Part shown: piece by piece, positions 53,266 to 64,000 of the stretch | How positions within the stretch are numbered: the stretch's first letter is position 1 | Layout: the number at the start of each line of letters is the position of its first letter | DNA from: Rhododendron vialii | Taxonomy: Eukaryota; Streptophyta; Magnoliopsida; Ericales; Ericaceae | Reading direction: 5' to 3' | DNA: 64,000 bases | Assembly (NCBI RefSeq): GCF_030253575.1 | Contig: NC_080562.1 | Span: 41,827,852 to 41,891,851, forward strand | Position numbers and translations under genes: made by a program | Notes under the pieces: generated by a model | Told to the model about the DNA's origin: nothing | Database searches by the model: none | The model's input: the letters and a program-made list of their open reading frames with translations, nothing else

Positions 53266-56200
53266 ACGAGTAGCAAGTATGCGTGCACCTTTCTGTCTCC
53301 GCAGGAACAATTAGGATAAGGAGCTTTGGCTTAAACTCAAGGGCCTTATCAATGAACTTATTTGCAAGGGCGGCATTTACTCCAAAAGGAGGATTAAGCC
53401 CCATGATCTACTCAAAAACAACAAGGGTTCTGTCATGCAATCGTTTATAACCAGGACTTCAAACATCTAAAGTTCAAAGGGGAAAGAAAAATTATTCTGA
53501 CCAATTGTGACCCAGGCCGCAATTCATTTGGCTGGACAGTCATCCAATCCCTCTTCTCAAAGTTAAAGTTATTCTGTCAAAGAAAGGATCAACAAACACC
53601 AAAATGACAATGAGAGGGATGGAGGGGGAGGGGCTTTAGCAACTAAATTTATGAAACAGATCAAACAGAACTAAATCTTTTTAAGCAAGGTCATTATGGC
53701 AAAATACAACAAGGGCATATGCATCACAGATCATATCGCTCGAATTGTTTTAATCACTGGACCCATCCGCGCATGTACGCATGTGAAAACAATTGCAATG
53801 TTTGAGAAAGGGTCTCTAAATGCAAGTAGAACCTTCAGTTGTAAAGTACCCAAAGAATGCCAAATCAGTACAGGAACAGAGCTATAAGTAGAAGATTGGT
53901 AGCCAATAACCATTGTATGAAGAAAATCTCCAAGCCAAAGGGAAAATAAAACACCACCACAATGATTTTGGGTCCCTCTTATATTTTAGTTGAAAGGGAT
54001 GACAATAATCTTAGAGCAGACTTATCTTATGTATAAAACCAGATCAAAACCATGAATCTGTTGAAACCAGAAGGAAATAAGAACTTGAAGGTTCAACAGA
54101 ACAGATTATACAGGGCTTAAAAACAGATTATACAGGGCTTAAAAAAACAATCAGAGCACTGAACTTCACAAAGCGCAAAGACCAATCATCTAGAAATTAG
54201 AAAACACGTTCACATAGCTTGGAACAAATGAACTGAGTTTATAAATTGCAGGGAAAACAAAACAAATACATGCCCTGGTAGCTAAAGATAAACAAGCTGA
54301 CTCTATTCTCTACAAATAACCTTTATTTAATCTTTTTCTTTTTTACCTAAATAATTGCCTATCCTTTTTCCTTTTACTTTTTCCTACTCTTTTCAAATGC
54401 TACATTTTTACAAGAGTCATATTTTAACAGCCATATTCCAACGATCATAATTTTATAATGGTCACATTGTAAATAAGATTATTATTTTTATTGTTGTGCC
54501 CATATTTTCTTTTCCAACTTTGGAGCGACTCATTTCTTGAAAAGATGAAGTTAGTTTTAAAATAAAATTACAATTTCCTACAACAAGGACTATTTCATTT
54601 AATGCGGACCAATATCATTGAGTACCAGCAGCTTTTGACTTAAAAAAATAATGAAATAGTTCTTTGCCTTGTGAATAGTTGCACAGGTGAACAAGAGAGG
54701 AACTGCTCATTTTTCATATTTGACCGAAGTGGAGTAAAGAGTCTTCCGCAGCACCTTTTTTGGGGTTCAGCATGCCACTTCAGCCAAACATGCCATTTGG
54801 CGAGACAAGTAAAGACGCTCTAAGAGTCACATATGCAACTATTTGAAATATTGGTTTTAATAACAATTATGACATCAAAATCATCAACATGTTACCATAC
54901 TCATTTTTCCCAAAGCAAGGATGATTTAACAAAATTTTCCATATCTAAGTGACTACATTATGATAAACAAAAAAACTGACTCACATACTCCGCGTATGAT
55001 ACCTGGCCTATCCAGGATCTTTTATGGGTGCAAAGAGGATCCAGGAGTAGCGCACAAATTAAAGAAGTCGGCACAAAATGGACACATTTGGGGTTTATGA
55101 TGGTCAAACTCACACTTGACCAGAAAACCAATCAAAATGCAACAAACCTAACTACACCAAAACAGGGAGGGGAAGCAGCAGCAAAACACAAATCAACATA
55201 AAAAAAACACAGAGTTCCTTGTGCACATTCTAAAGAAATAATTAGTTCATCACGACTGATACACGACAGGCAGATATTTTTGATTAGGAAATGTACAGCT
55301 TACCTTTGCTTGTAAAAGATCGAAGTTTCTGTATAAGCACTTCTTCCCTGTCTCATCAAGCTTCTTCTTCACGAGCACACTGAAATCATTGGCTCCGCAA
55401 CAGAAGTCAACTATCTGTTTAAAGGTGCAATAAGCAATTGAGTTCTCCAATTAACTTATAATACAACTGGGACTAACAAGTACATCACATTATGCGGATC
55501 AAAAAAAAAAAAGTACATCACATTATTAACCATACTCTCTCTACTGAGTACACTAAATTATTTTGATGAGATTGTATCCTGCACACTTTCATTTGCTCAA
55601 CTAGCCCAGCCAACCAAATGGTTGGAACACCAGATGCAGGACTCGCTGGAGGTGGTGGCTGAAGTTGGGGTGGCCATAGATTGACATGGTGGGTGGAGGA
55701 AATGAGCAATTGCTTGCAAAAACAAAGGGAAAAAGCAGCTTTTTCTTTATTTTACAGAATGTAGACACTCCAAAAATGTTTCAAGTTCATCTAGAAATCA
55801 AAAGATTCAAAACAGATATCAAACATGTTTGTGTCGCAAACAACAATTTTTTAATAAACGGCAAAACCCTTTGTGGTTGCGGCAAATTTTTCATCCTTTT
55901 TTTTTTTTTGGTGGTAAAAACATGTCTGGTATGGTGTTTTCACTGAGAAAATGTCTAAGAAATTACATTTTGTTTCCGAAAATTATTAAGGGATAGGAGA
56001 GCACAAACGCTTACCATGTCGCCATCTTGTACATAACAATGGAGCCTTTCGACAATCTGCATATTGGAAATGACCTTTCAGGATTTATGCATTTAGATAA
56101 GCTCATCTCTAGTGGTTATGCATATCCACACAGAGTAGAAAATTAAAATAAAAATACAGAAAAAATCCTTTGAAAAAAAACCATGAGAGTCTTGCAAACT

Positions 56201-59200
56201 TCGTTTTCAGAAGTTTAAACTCTTAACAAACATTAGCATATCTTCCCACTAATGGGATCTGCTACCAACTTCATAACACACTTAATCAAATTCAACTTAA
56301 CTCTAAATGACTGCACCACGAATCATCAAAACGATATTAGCTGACTTAATAGTGCAAACACAAGGATGATTTCTATTAAACCTATCAGCATGGATTTTAT
56401 ATGCGAAAGCATGATACATATTTGACTCACCTCTTTCAGCTTGTCCACTTTCGTGAAATGGCGTCCATAAGATGTATAGCGCACCCCATGGAGAAATGGT
56501 GCAAGGTACACTCTAAGCTTGTTCTACGGCAATAGGAATCAATGAAGCCCATAAAAACAACAATGATATCAGATGTCAATGAAGCAGATGCGAAAAGATA
56601 ATCCCATTTATTCTAGAATCATGTGCATGCTGGTGCAGTAAACTTCTAGCGGAGGAAAATACAATAGCAAACTAGCCAAATAAAAGATGTTGGATGGGGA
56701 TGAATGAATCCAACTAAAAAGGACAACAATTAACAAAAATAAAACCACAAAGGACTATGACCACTAACACCTAGAAAATACTTCGTAATTGAAACAGAAT
56801 ATCCTTGGAGGAGAAATTCCAAGCCGAACACTGAACTGTCGAACACTGATGCCTACGAAGCACAGATACTTTATAAGGGTGTTGCATCTGCTGTAACTGT
56901 ATAGGTATTCAAATGAAATCTTTATACAACCTATAGACTAAAAAAAACATCAAGTTTACCAAATTAATACTTTATTTCAAATTATTGGTCTTGTCCATCA
57001 GAAAATCAAAATGCTTTCTTACCATTCTTGAGATCTTTCGTACAACACCAAAAACAATAAAAATATGCACTAGTAGGAATGTAGTAATGTACCCTAGCTG
57101 TTATTATTTAGGTATTTTCATATCATTGTATCCATATCCCATCTGTCTCCATAATTGATAGAGCGTAGCCATATGATCTGCAATAGGCATACCAGCACCC
57201 CTCAGGTCTGCAGCATGATCTCATTCTGTGGTCGCAATTTGTAGTAGAGATGATGACAGAGTATGATTTATGCAAACCAGACAATCTTTCACTGTTACCA
57301 ACAAGAATTTGATTCAAGAAAAAGTGGGGAGGAACTGGTCGAGAGAAGCAGCAGTCCTAGAATGAGCTTTATCAAAACTATCCCTAACAATATCACCAAA
57401 CCAAGCCTTGAGGTCAGATAGTTCACATATCAATGCATAAACTTATTATCAGAGAGGGGGGTTGTCAAGGAGACTCAACTTTGAATCTACTTAGTCAGGG
57501 AATGCAACCTAAGCTTCTAAGGTGTACTCTAAGAGACATTCACTTATCCATCTAATCATCAAGACACAAGTACTTGAACCTTCTGTCAACTGTGATGTCA
57601 CAAAGATCCATTCAAGGCAATTGAAGACAGAGTGAAATAGGTGGGGTGATTCTTCCATGCTAGATGCATCAAGTGTGAAAGTAAACAACAAATCTTTCAG
57701 GTCAAGTTGACAAAGTTGATAAAAATGAACAGAAAGCAAGTGTAAAGAGGTGCCACTCGATTAACTCAATTTAACTACAAGAGATCAGTAGAAACCCCGG
57801 GAAAAAAGGTTCAGGATAGTAAAACGACAATCACCTTCCACCTAACCATCTGATGGAGAACCTCAGGTTCACACATTGCTTTCGCATCTTCCATGCTGCA
57901 ACCTGCTTCTAGCTTCTTTAAGGCTGCACAAAGAGCCTGCAGATGCATGTTAGCTCAAGAGCAAGACAAACAATGACGCCATTGAAACCACTGCATACAC
58001 AGGATATTGAAGGTAGATACCTCAACAGAACCCTCCACTTTTCCCAACGTAGTGGACTTATCCACTACATGTTTTGGTGAAACGCCATGCATATTTGGTC
58101 CTTTGTGCTTTTTTATTATCTCATCCAGCGTGATAGAAGATGTAGCACGTTTAATTAAAGCCAGCATTCTGCATAGCAGGAAACAGAATAAGACCAAGGA
58201 AATGTACTAGCATTCAAGTTGATTACTGCATCTAGGGCCGCTCTATTGTCAACGCCAATTAGAGTAAAAAACGCATTAAACCAATACATCCACAGGATAT
58301 GATAGGTGATGGAACAACTATCTGTTACCTCTGCTTTGCATCATCATCTAGTTTCAGGGTTTGGTTATGTTCACAATTAGGTGTGCTCTTCTTCCTAGAG
58401 ATAATTGTCTCAGGACCCATATTGCTTGAGGCATGCAACCTCTCAGAAGTGGACTTGCCGACTCCTGTAGAGGCAGTTTTGTTCAAAGGCTTCGAAGATG
58501 TACCAGCCACTTTTTGTTTCTTGGAAAAATCAGGGTCATTCGATCTTTTCACTTTCTTATTTGAAGAATCAACCTCTTGGATAGTTGAAGATAACTCAAC
58601 ACCTCTCTGTGCTTTGCCAAGAGTTCTCTCTCTGGGAGCATCCTGACGTGCCAGACTTCCCTCTCTGTTGAAAATTTTCTCCCTGCTTGGGAATTGATGT
58701 GATGCTTGTTTCGTCTTTTTTCGTCCATCATCTGGGAACTTTATGTGGTTTCTAATCGGAGTTTCCATTTCTTCATCAATTGGATGTTTTCTGGTAAAAA
58801 GACAAATGCCAGTTCATAATCTGCAAGCGACTGTGAGATCACAAAGAAGAGCAGCTAGAAACGTAAGAGCACGTACAAGCAGTATATCAGAATACGGTTG
58901 GGAATAAGATCTTCCCAAGCCCTTTGTATGATGCCTTCATCATCCAGATCTTCAAAAGCAATTTTCCTGATGACAGCAAACCAAGCATTGGCCACCAGAG
59001 ACCAGAGGTTAAATGTAGGCCAAAAGATTTTATAACCTTGTTCAGAAACAAGAAATAGCCACAATTAAGCAGTACCTAGGCAAGCATTTTCGGTGATACG
59101 ACTTGGGACACCGTCTGCATACAGCAAACTGCAAATCAGGATCCATCTTATCTTCACCCTGTTTGCAGACAATGCATTTATGAATGGGACACGTGAAAGA

Positions 59201-61532
59201 TTCCCCAGCAGCAATCTTCATCCGAGATTCTTCCACGTCAGCAGCACTCTCACGGTGGAGCAGTTTTGCAACGCAATGTGGATGGTAAAATCGGCCACAA
59301 GTTGCAGAAACACAGGGGAAAACCTGAAAAGTATTTAAGACGTAGAAATTTGAGCAATTCCGAAACAAATCCAATCACTGTGCACAAAAAAGTGAAAAAT
59401 GTGGCTGGTATAGACACCCAGCTCTTCCACATGGCATCACTTGTGCTAGAGATGTCTTGGATTCCCCTCCCATGGTTGGTCAAGCAGTTCTCAACGCAAG
59501 TAAATATCTCATACCTCCCTTCTAATGTTAGGGCACGCGCATACTCCAAATCTTGTACGTGGTCTCCAAACAGAAAAAGTAGTTCAACTGGGAGATATGG
59601 TCAGTTGACATTAAAGAAATAGTCCAATTTCCAGAAGATTATCATACCTCAGCACCGGACAACTTATCAGAAGAGCCTAATTCCCCACAAGAGAAGCACT
59701 GGTGCTGCTTGTATTGACAATTTTTACAGAAAAAAATCTGCATTGCCTGAAAATGCATATATGAATTTTAAAAAGCCTGCTAAGAATCTACTAATCAAAA
59801 AAGAAATTAGTGCGATAGAAAATCATAAAACATCATGAACCGAGCAGAACAATGCAAACCATCAGGTAGAAAAATGGAAGAATAGCATACTTCTACTTGT
59901 TCACTGGAAAAGCCAAGAGATTCACACTGGGACTCAGCACCAGCTTCTACAGTAGCATGAAATGACCTCATGCACCTCCCTTCACAACTGTATGAGATCA
60001 AATACACCATAAATTTTGCTTTCCAATTGTAAAATTGGCGAAAGGGAAAAAAAAAAAAGGAATCTCCAATAAACGTGTCACTCAAACAAGAGATAAGTAC
60101 GCCATAATGAAATTAAATACAAAGAACGAAGTAAACCAAAGGTGGACCACACTAATTATGATAGTATCAGAAGATAGCAAAAGAGAAAAAGGACTGGCCA
60201 AATAATGGCAAATAATAGGGGTAGCTCATATGGTAGAGCGCTAACTTCACATGCGAGAGGCACAGGGTTCTGGCAAACAATAGGGGTAGCTCATATGGTA
60301 GAGCGCTAACTTCACATGCGAGAGGCACGGGGTTCGATTCCCCGGACCTCCAAATCTGCATACTTCAGTTTCCCTCCTTTGTTTTGAGCTGATTAAAAAA
60401 AATGGCAAACAAAAATCACCACATCACACCTCAGCCTGCAAATCCTTTGTATATAGAAACCCCACTGAGCCTCTTTACAAAGATGCTAAACACAATATGC
60501 CGAGTCAAAACAACCCAAAACTGACCAAAACTACATGTTCCCGTAAGTACTTGTTCGTTTTCAATACAATAAGGTATTTTTTCATAAGCAGTATGGAAGG
60601 AATGTATTATCTTTAGAACATAAACAATAGCTAGGAGTTTATCATTCTCTCTCAATTACAAAGAGCATTTTGAAGGCATTACATCATTCAAATTCTGTTT
60701 CCAATTCTTCAGTAAAAGTATACCAGGACTCTCAGTTTTCAGACGTACAAGTGAAAATTGATATAAAAAAAAACCCGGAAGGTGTAACTTATCAGGCACA
60801 GATGGTAAAAGGGCGGGGACAGTCCTATGGTCAAATGACTCAAATCTTGCGAGCAGAGCGGCTAAGAAGCACAGATAGAACAGCGACACAGTGGTTCTTA
60901 GAAAATATGGAGGGTAACACATGATGGGAACGCAACTGAAAGATACATATTCCTTCCAGTATACATGACAGTGGTTTAACATACATTGGTAGCATCCCCT
61001 TTTGATGACTTTTAGATTTTTCACTTCACTTAAAAGAAAACACCATGGTGCATGTTTTCCTCCATTTATTATTGCCATCGTACTCTTTGGCGTGTTATGT
61101 ATAACTACTTTTGTTGCCGGGAAGTTTCATCATTTTTATTTTGAGCTATACTATTCTTTTGGAGCTTTAAGTCTATCCTTTATACTCAGAAAATGTCACC
61201 AGAAAAAAACACACAGAGGAAAACGACAATTGTGACATGAATAACGGCCGAGAAAATATTAGCGTAGTTGAACAATACTAACAATAGTGCACCCAAAAAA
61301 AAAATTTGCCCAAACGTTCAGAAGAAAACACTCAAAAGAGAATGCATACCACAAAAGATCTCCGCCATTATCACAAATGGCGCAGACAGAATCAAATAGG
61401 TCGACTTCTTCATCGGATCCGTCATCTTCTTCAATCCCATCCATCATATAATCATCCACAATAAACCCAACGCGTTTTACTGTTCCATTGTCCTGCCAAA
61501 CCAGCAAATAAACTCTTACCAAAAGAAATGTG

Positions 61533-61593
<61 letters not shown>

Positions 61594-62954
61594 TGCACTG
61601 CAGAAGGCTCCTTTTAGTAGTGCCAGTTGGAATTGAATGACTTAGGTTGTGTTTGGTTGAGAGTTTAGTTTAGTTTAGTTTTGGTAGTGGGTGGAAAGAG
61701 AAATAGAGTAATGATTGAAGATATGAGTAATGATTGGAGAGAGATAGAGAGAGATGTGAAAGTAATAATTGAAAAAATAGGGTAATGATTGGAGAAAAAA
61801 GTAGGGTAATGATTGGAAAACAAAACTAAAACAAAACTAAAATGGCAAACGAACAAAGCCTTAGACATTTTGGCAACAATCAAAAGGGTGGCGTTTTAGA
61901 AGTTGTGTAACTTTGGCTTATGAAAATCTGATTGTTGGTATAGAAGAAAAACTAGATTTTTAAGGATTAAGGCATATGGGATAAAGTTTGCTATTTCTCT
62001 TCCTTTTGGAGTTCAGTGACACTACCATTTGAGGCATCTCCTTCGTTCCTGATTAGTAACAAAGGTAAAGTCCTGTGTGATACGATTCTCTCTCTTGGTG
62101 GATGCCCCATCCCGTATGTAATTTTAATTTTTGTACCCCTTATCAACGAAATTCCATATTGCTTTAAAAAATAGAGAGAGTTGAGAGAGTATAACCTCAT
62201 CAAGAGCTTTCTTCTGCCCAGGCTTCTCGAGAAATGCAACTAAAAACTGTTACAATGCACAAACCTACCGCAGAGTGAGCTCATAAACAAAATACCTAAA
62301 ATGACCATAATCTATCACAAGAAGGTCAATCCGATGGTAATGGGAAAATTGTATGAACCTTAGAGTTTGCTAATGTTTCATCCCTCTTAACAACTTCACT
62401 GATAAAAGTTGTGTGGTCTATGAGATCATTCTCAGAAGGTCTGGTCTCATTGGAGCTGTACATGGCATAAAACTCTCAATTTATGTACAATAAGACAGAA
62501 GAGAACGAAAGGTAAAAAGCCTGAAAATCTGTGATATGGGTGCAAACCTGAAAACTTTAGACAAGTTATCCCACACAGATCCCCCAAAGGTTTCGGGGTT
62601 CTTCCTCACAAAGCATAGGAAATGCATGGTGATCAAGATTGTTCTGATTATGCCCTCGAAACTCTTTCTAGGCTTTTGAAGATTAATCCAGTTGTTCTCC
62701 TTAGATAACACAGATATCTCCAGGTTCACATCTGAAAGGTTGAACTTCCATGCTGTGACCTGCTTATATATTAGAAGGCCATTGTCAGCAGTCCCACGCA
62801 GGAATATCTGTTTTCCCTCACAATCCACTCCCTCAACATCGTTCCATTGAACTGGTAACTCTGAAAATGAAATGGGCTCTTCGTTGCCATCAACAAAATG
62901 GTAGTTCGAGACAGTATGTGGCACGGCCTCGCCCTCGTCATCTGAAGAAGCCAT
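52073..62954 (-). CDS. EDM2: EDM2-like PHD-finger chromatin regulator with methyltransferase-like domain
   Basis: EDM2 is a nuclear protein that in Arabidopsis binds heterochromatic introns and controls intronic polyadenylation, including of RPP7 and IBM1. Eighteen exons: 62548-62954, 62359-62455, 62196-62246, 61350-61492, 59891-59987, 59648-59746, 59076-59323, 58877-58966, 58329-58790, 58021-58168, 57835-57936, 56431-56523, 56015-56056, 55304-55414, 53502-53573, 53289-53407, 53131-53194 and 52073-53029. They total 3402 bases, 1133 residues. The start is MASSDDEGEAVPHTVSNYHF. PHD-type Cys/His clusters run about 219-381 (CAICDNGGDLLCCEGRC; CVSATCGRFYHPHC; CRRCPKSYHRKCLPR). The Rossmann-like domain has VDFCCGANDFS (about 695-705) and NPPFG (about 759-763). 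The C-tail is rich in Gly, Tyr, Asn and Pro. An in-frame ATG eight codons upstream (62978) is less typical. Confidence 0.94.
53232..53262. repeat. (GA)n microsatellite inside the 94-bp EDM2 intron 16
   Basis: About 15 GA units occupy a third of a very short intron (53195-53288), preceded by a CACACACA run. On the coding strand this is a long pyrimidine tract. Confidence 0.9.
60207..60352 (+). tRNA. Duplicated tRNA-like sequence (Ala-derived, anticodon position CAC), probable pseudogenes
   Basis: A 65-bp tandem duplication (60207-60271 and 60272-60336). Only the second copy reaches the 3' end. In it a D arm (GCTCATATGGTAGAGC), an intact T arm (CGGGG-TTCGATT-CCCCG, 60328-60344) and GACCTCC-A at 60345-60352 are clear, and the 3' half matches plant nuclear tRNA-Ala. 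The anticodon stem has two mismatches, and the 5' acceptor strand (ATAGGGG) does not pair properly with GACCTCC. The anticodon position reads CAC, which would decode Val. Polymerase III A and B boxes are present. It lies in EDM2 intron 4, antisense to the gene. A functional tRNA is unlikely; a tRNA-derived SINE head is the alternative. Confidence 0.6.
61537..61591. repeat. (GA)27 microsatellite near an EDM2 splice acceptor
   Basis: About 55 bases of perfect GA repeat, reading (CT)n on the EDM2 strand. It ends about 45 bases before the acceptor of exon 4 at 61492, where branch point and pyrimidine tract are expected. Confidence 0.95.
61645..61860. mobile_element. Tourist-like MITE (PIF/Harbinger type), 216 bp
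   Basis: Ends GGTTGTGTTTGGTT and AACGAACAAAGCC-like (inverse GGCTTTGTTCGTTT) are inverted. Subterminal TTTAGTTTAGTTT and AAACTAAAACAAAACT pair as well. TTA lies on both sides (61642-61644 and 61861-61863), the typical duplication of this superfamily. The interior repeats GTAATGATTGGA several times. It lies in EDM2 intron 3. Confidence 0.85.
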
Positions 62955-64000
62955 TCTCCTCTCCCAACCACTATGCAACTACTACTTCACAACCTAAACA
63001 AGAAATGCACGAGAAAACACAAAACAGCTTAGAGCCAGAAATAAAAACCCCAGTTAGATGCCCTTAAAACACTTTATTTAGGGTTGTAAAATTAGCATTT
63101 TCGAATAATGGGTTCATAGCAATCAAAAATCGGCACCTTTAACCAATTGATTGGTCCGCCGCAACAAGAAAAAAATAAAGGAATGTAGAGTTTGATCCCC
63201 AAACTTTTCATTTCTAACGACCTAGGGCCAACAGAAACCTTCACACAACTTTGTTTTTGAACTTCAACCATGGTTTTTTCATTCAATATTCGATCCCAAG
63301 ATGGAAATCACCTTCAGTGCAGAGCTTTCCTTGTGATTCTATTGCCAACTTCAAAAACAAACAGCATTAAGATCTCATTCTGATTGACAATTGTTCCTAT
63401 GAGGCCAATGTTCGTGATCGGAGCTGTTCCGTTTGTAAGGGCACCTGCAAAGAAAAAAAGTACTGACTGATCAGAGTCAGTCAAACAACTCAAACATTAG
63501 AAAAATCATCATCCGAACAAGTTTGTTCATGATATCATATGCTTTTCGAAAATGGAGCTATCCTCTTCATATACCCTACAAGGTGAAGGTTTCCGATCAC
63601 CAAAGTGGGCCCATGGTGATCCCACATAGAGAAAAATTTACCGTGCTCAAAACTTGATTTTGCTATTCTCTCCAATCAAACAGTATAAGAGACTTTTGTT
63701 CCCTTCTTTTCTACAAGTTCCAAACAAACCCTAATTTCATGATTATTTCAAAACATCGAGAAGAAACACTTTCTTTGTGAGTGCTCGTCCCCATCTGACA
63801 ACGATGAAATATTTCATCCTCTCTCCTATCAATCAGCTCACCAAGAAACCAAATAAACCGTACAGTCTCAACATAGAGATGAATTTAGCTGAAACATTAG
63901 ACAAAAAACCAAAAAGGAAAACCCACGAATTCACCCAAATAGCGTTTGGTTCGATTAAACAAAGTAATTTCAGGTACGGCTTGAAAAATCAGCATAAATT
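62955..64000. promoter_or_regulatory. EDM2 leader and upstream region
   Basis: This A/T-rich sequence upstream of the EDM2 start contains short pyrimidine-rich tracts on the minus strand and no conserved reading frame. A leader intron is possible, but I could not fix its borders. No neighbouring gene was found before the window end. Confidence 0.4.

Noticed and set aside
54300-54900. A/T-rich block in EDM2 intron 14
   Set aside because: Checked for terminal inverted repeats and coding; none could be supported.
60672-60924. 84-codon plus-strand frame in EDM2 intron 4
   Set aside because: Intronic, antisense, unknown composition; no homology recognised.

Overview
The window is nuclear DNA from a flowering plant, most likely a eudicot. 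It holds intron-rich genes with plant-specific families (SYP5 syntaxin, wax-synthase-like MBOAT enzymes, F-box/FBD proteins, an EDM2-type PHD protein), A/T-rich introns with GT-AG borders, many miniature inverted-repeat transposons (MITEs), LINE and SINE remains and (GA)n microsatellites. The species cannot be fixed from the sequence; the long GA tracts only mildly suggest an asterid such as the Ericales. Exon borders below were joined by hand from splice sites and reading phase. For SYP5, TAF6, VHA-e, TOP1 and EDM2 the exon lengths sum to whole reading frames.

Layout. 1-2.5 kb: 5' end of a PP4-type phosphatase catalytic subunit gene (minus), cut by the window edge. 4.9-8.5 kb: SYP51/52 Qc-SNARE (plus). 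9.2-10 kb: an exact 183-bp tandem duplication and a LINE relic. 10.6-18.0 kb: TAF6 (plus), with a foldback MITE and a poly(A) retroposon in its introns. 21.0-22.8 kb: a 70-residue V-ATPase subunit e gene (minus, three small exons). 24.5-33.4 kb: DNA topoisomerase I (minus, 15 coding exons). 36-52 kb: a turbulent region with three intronless wax-synthase-like genes, pieces of F-box/FBD and RNI-like LRR genes, a minisatellite, MITEs and a 1.28-kb hAT-type element with a perfect 8-bp target duplication. 52-63 kb: EDM2-like chromatin regulator (minus, 18 coding exons), with a duplicated tRNA-like sequence in one intron.

How the parts relate. The flanking genes are unrelated housekeeping or regulatory genes: phosphatase, membrane fusion, basal transcription, proton pumping, DNA topology, chromatin reading. 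Only the 36-52 kb block shows local gene-family growth. A segment of about 2.3 kb with one wax-synthase gene and the 3' tail of EDM2 was copied about 12 kb away, leaving a stranded EDM2 tail next to the second copy. A 5' piece of the oppositely oriented wax-synthase gene is fused to a broken F-box exon.

I found no CRISPR array, no operon, no intact virus-like element and no clearly new gene system. The most noteworthy items are the segmental duplication, the F-box/wax-synthase chimaera, the apparent loss of the ancestral TOP1 start codon, the microsatellite abutting a TOP1 splice donor, and several well-bounded mobile elements.
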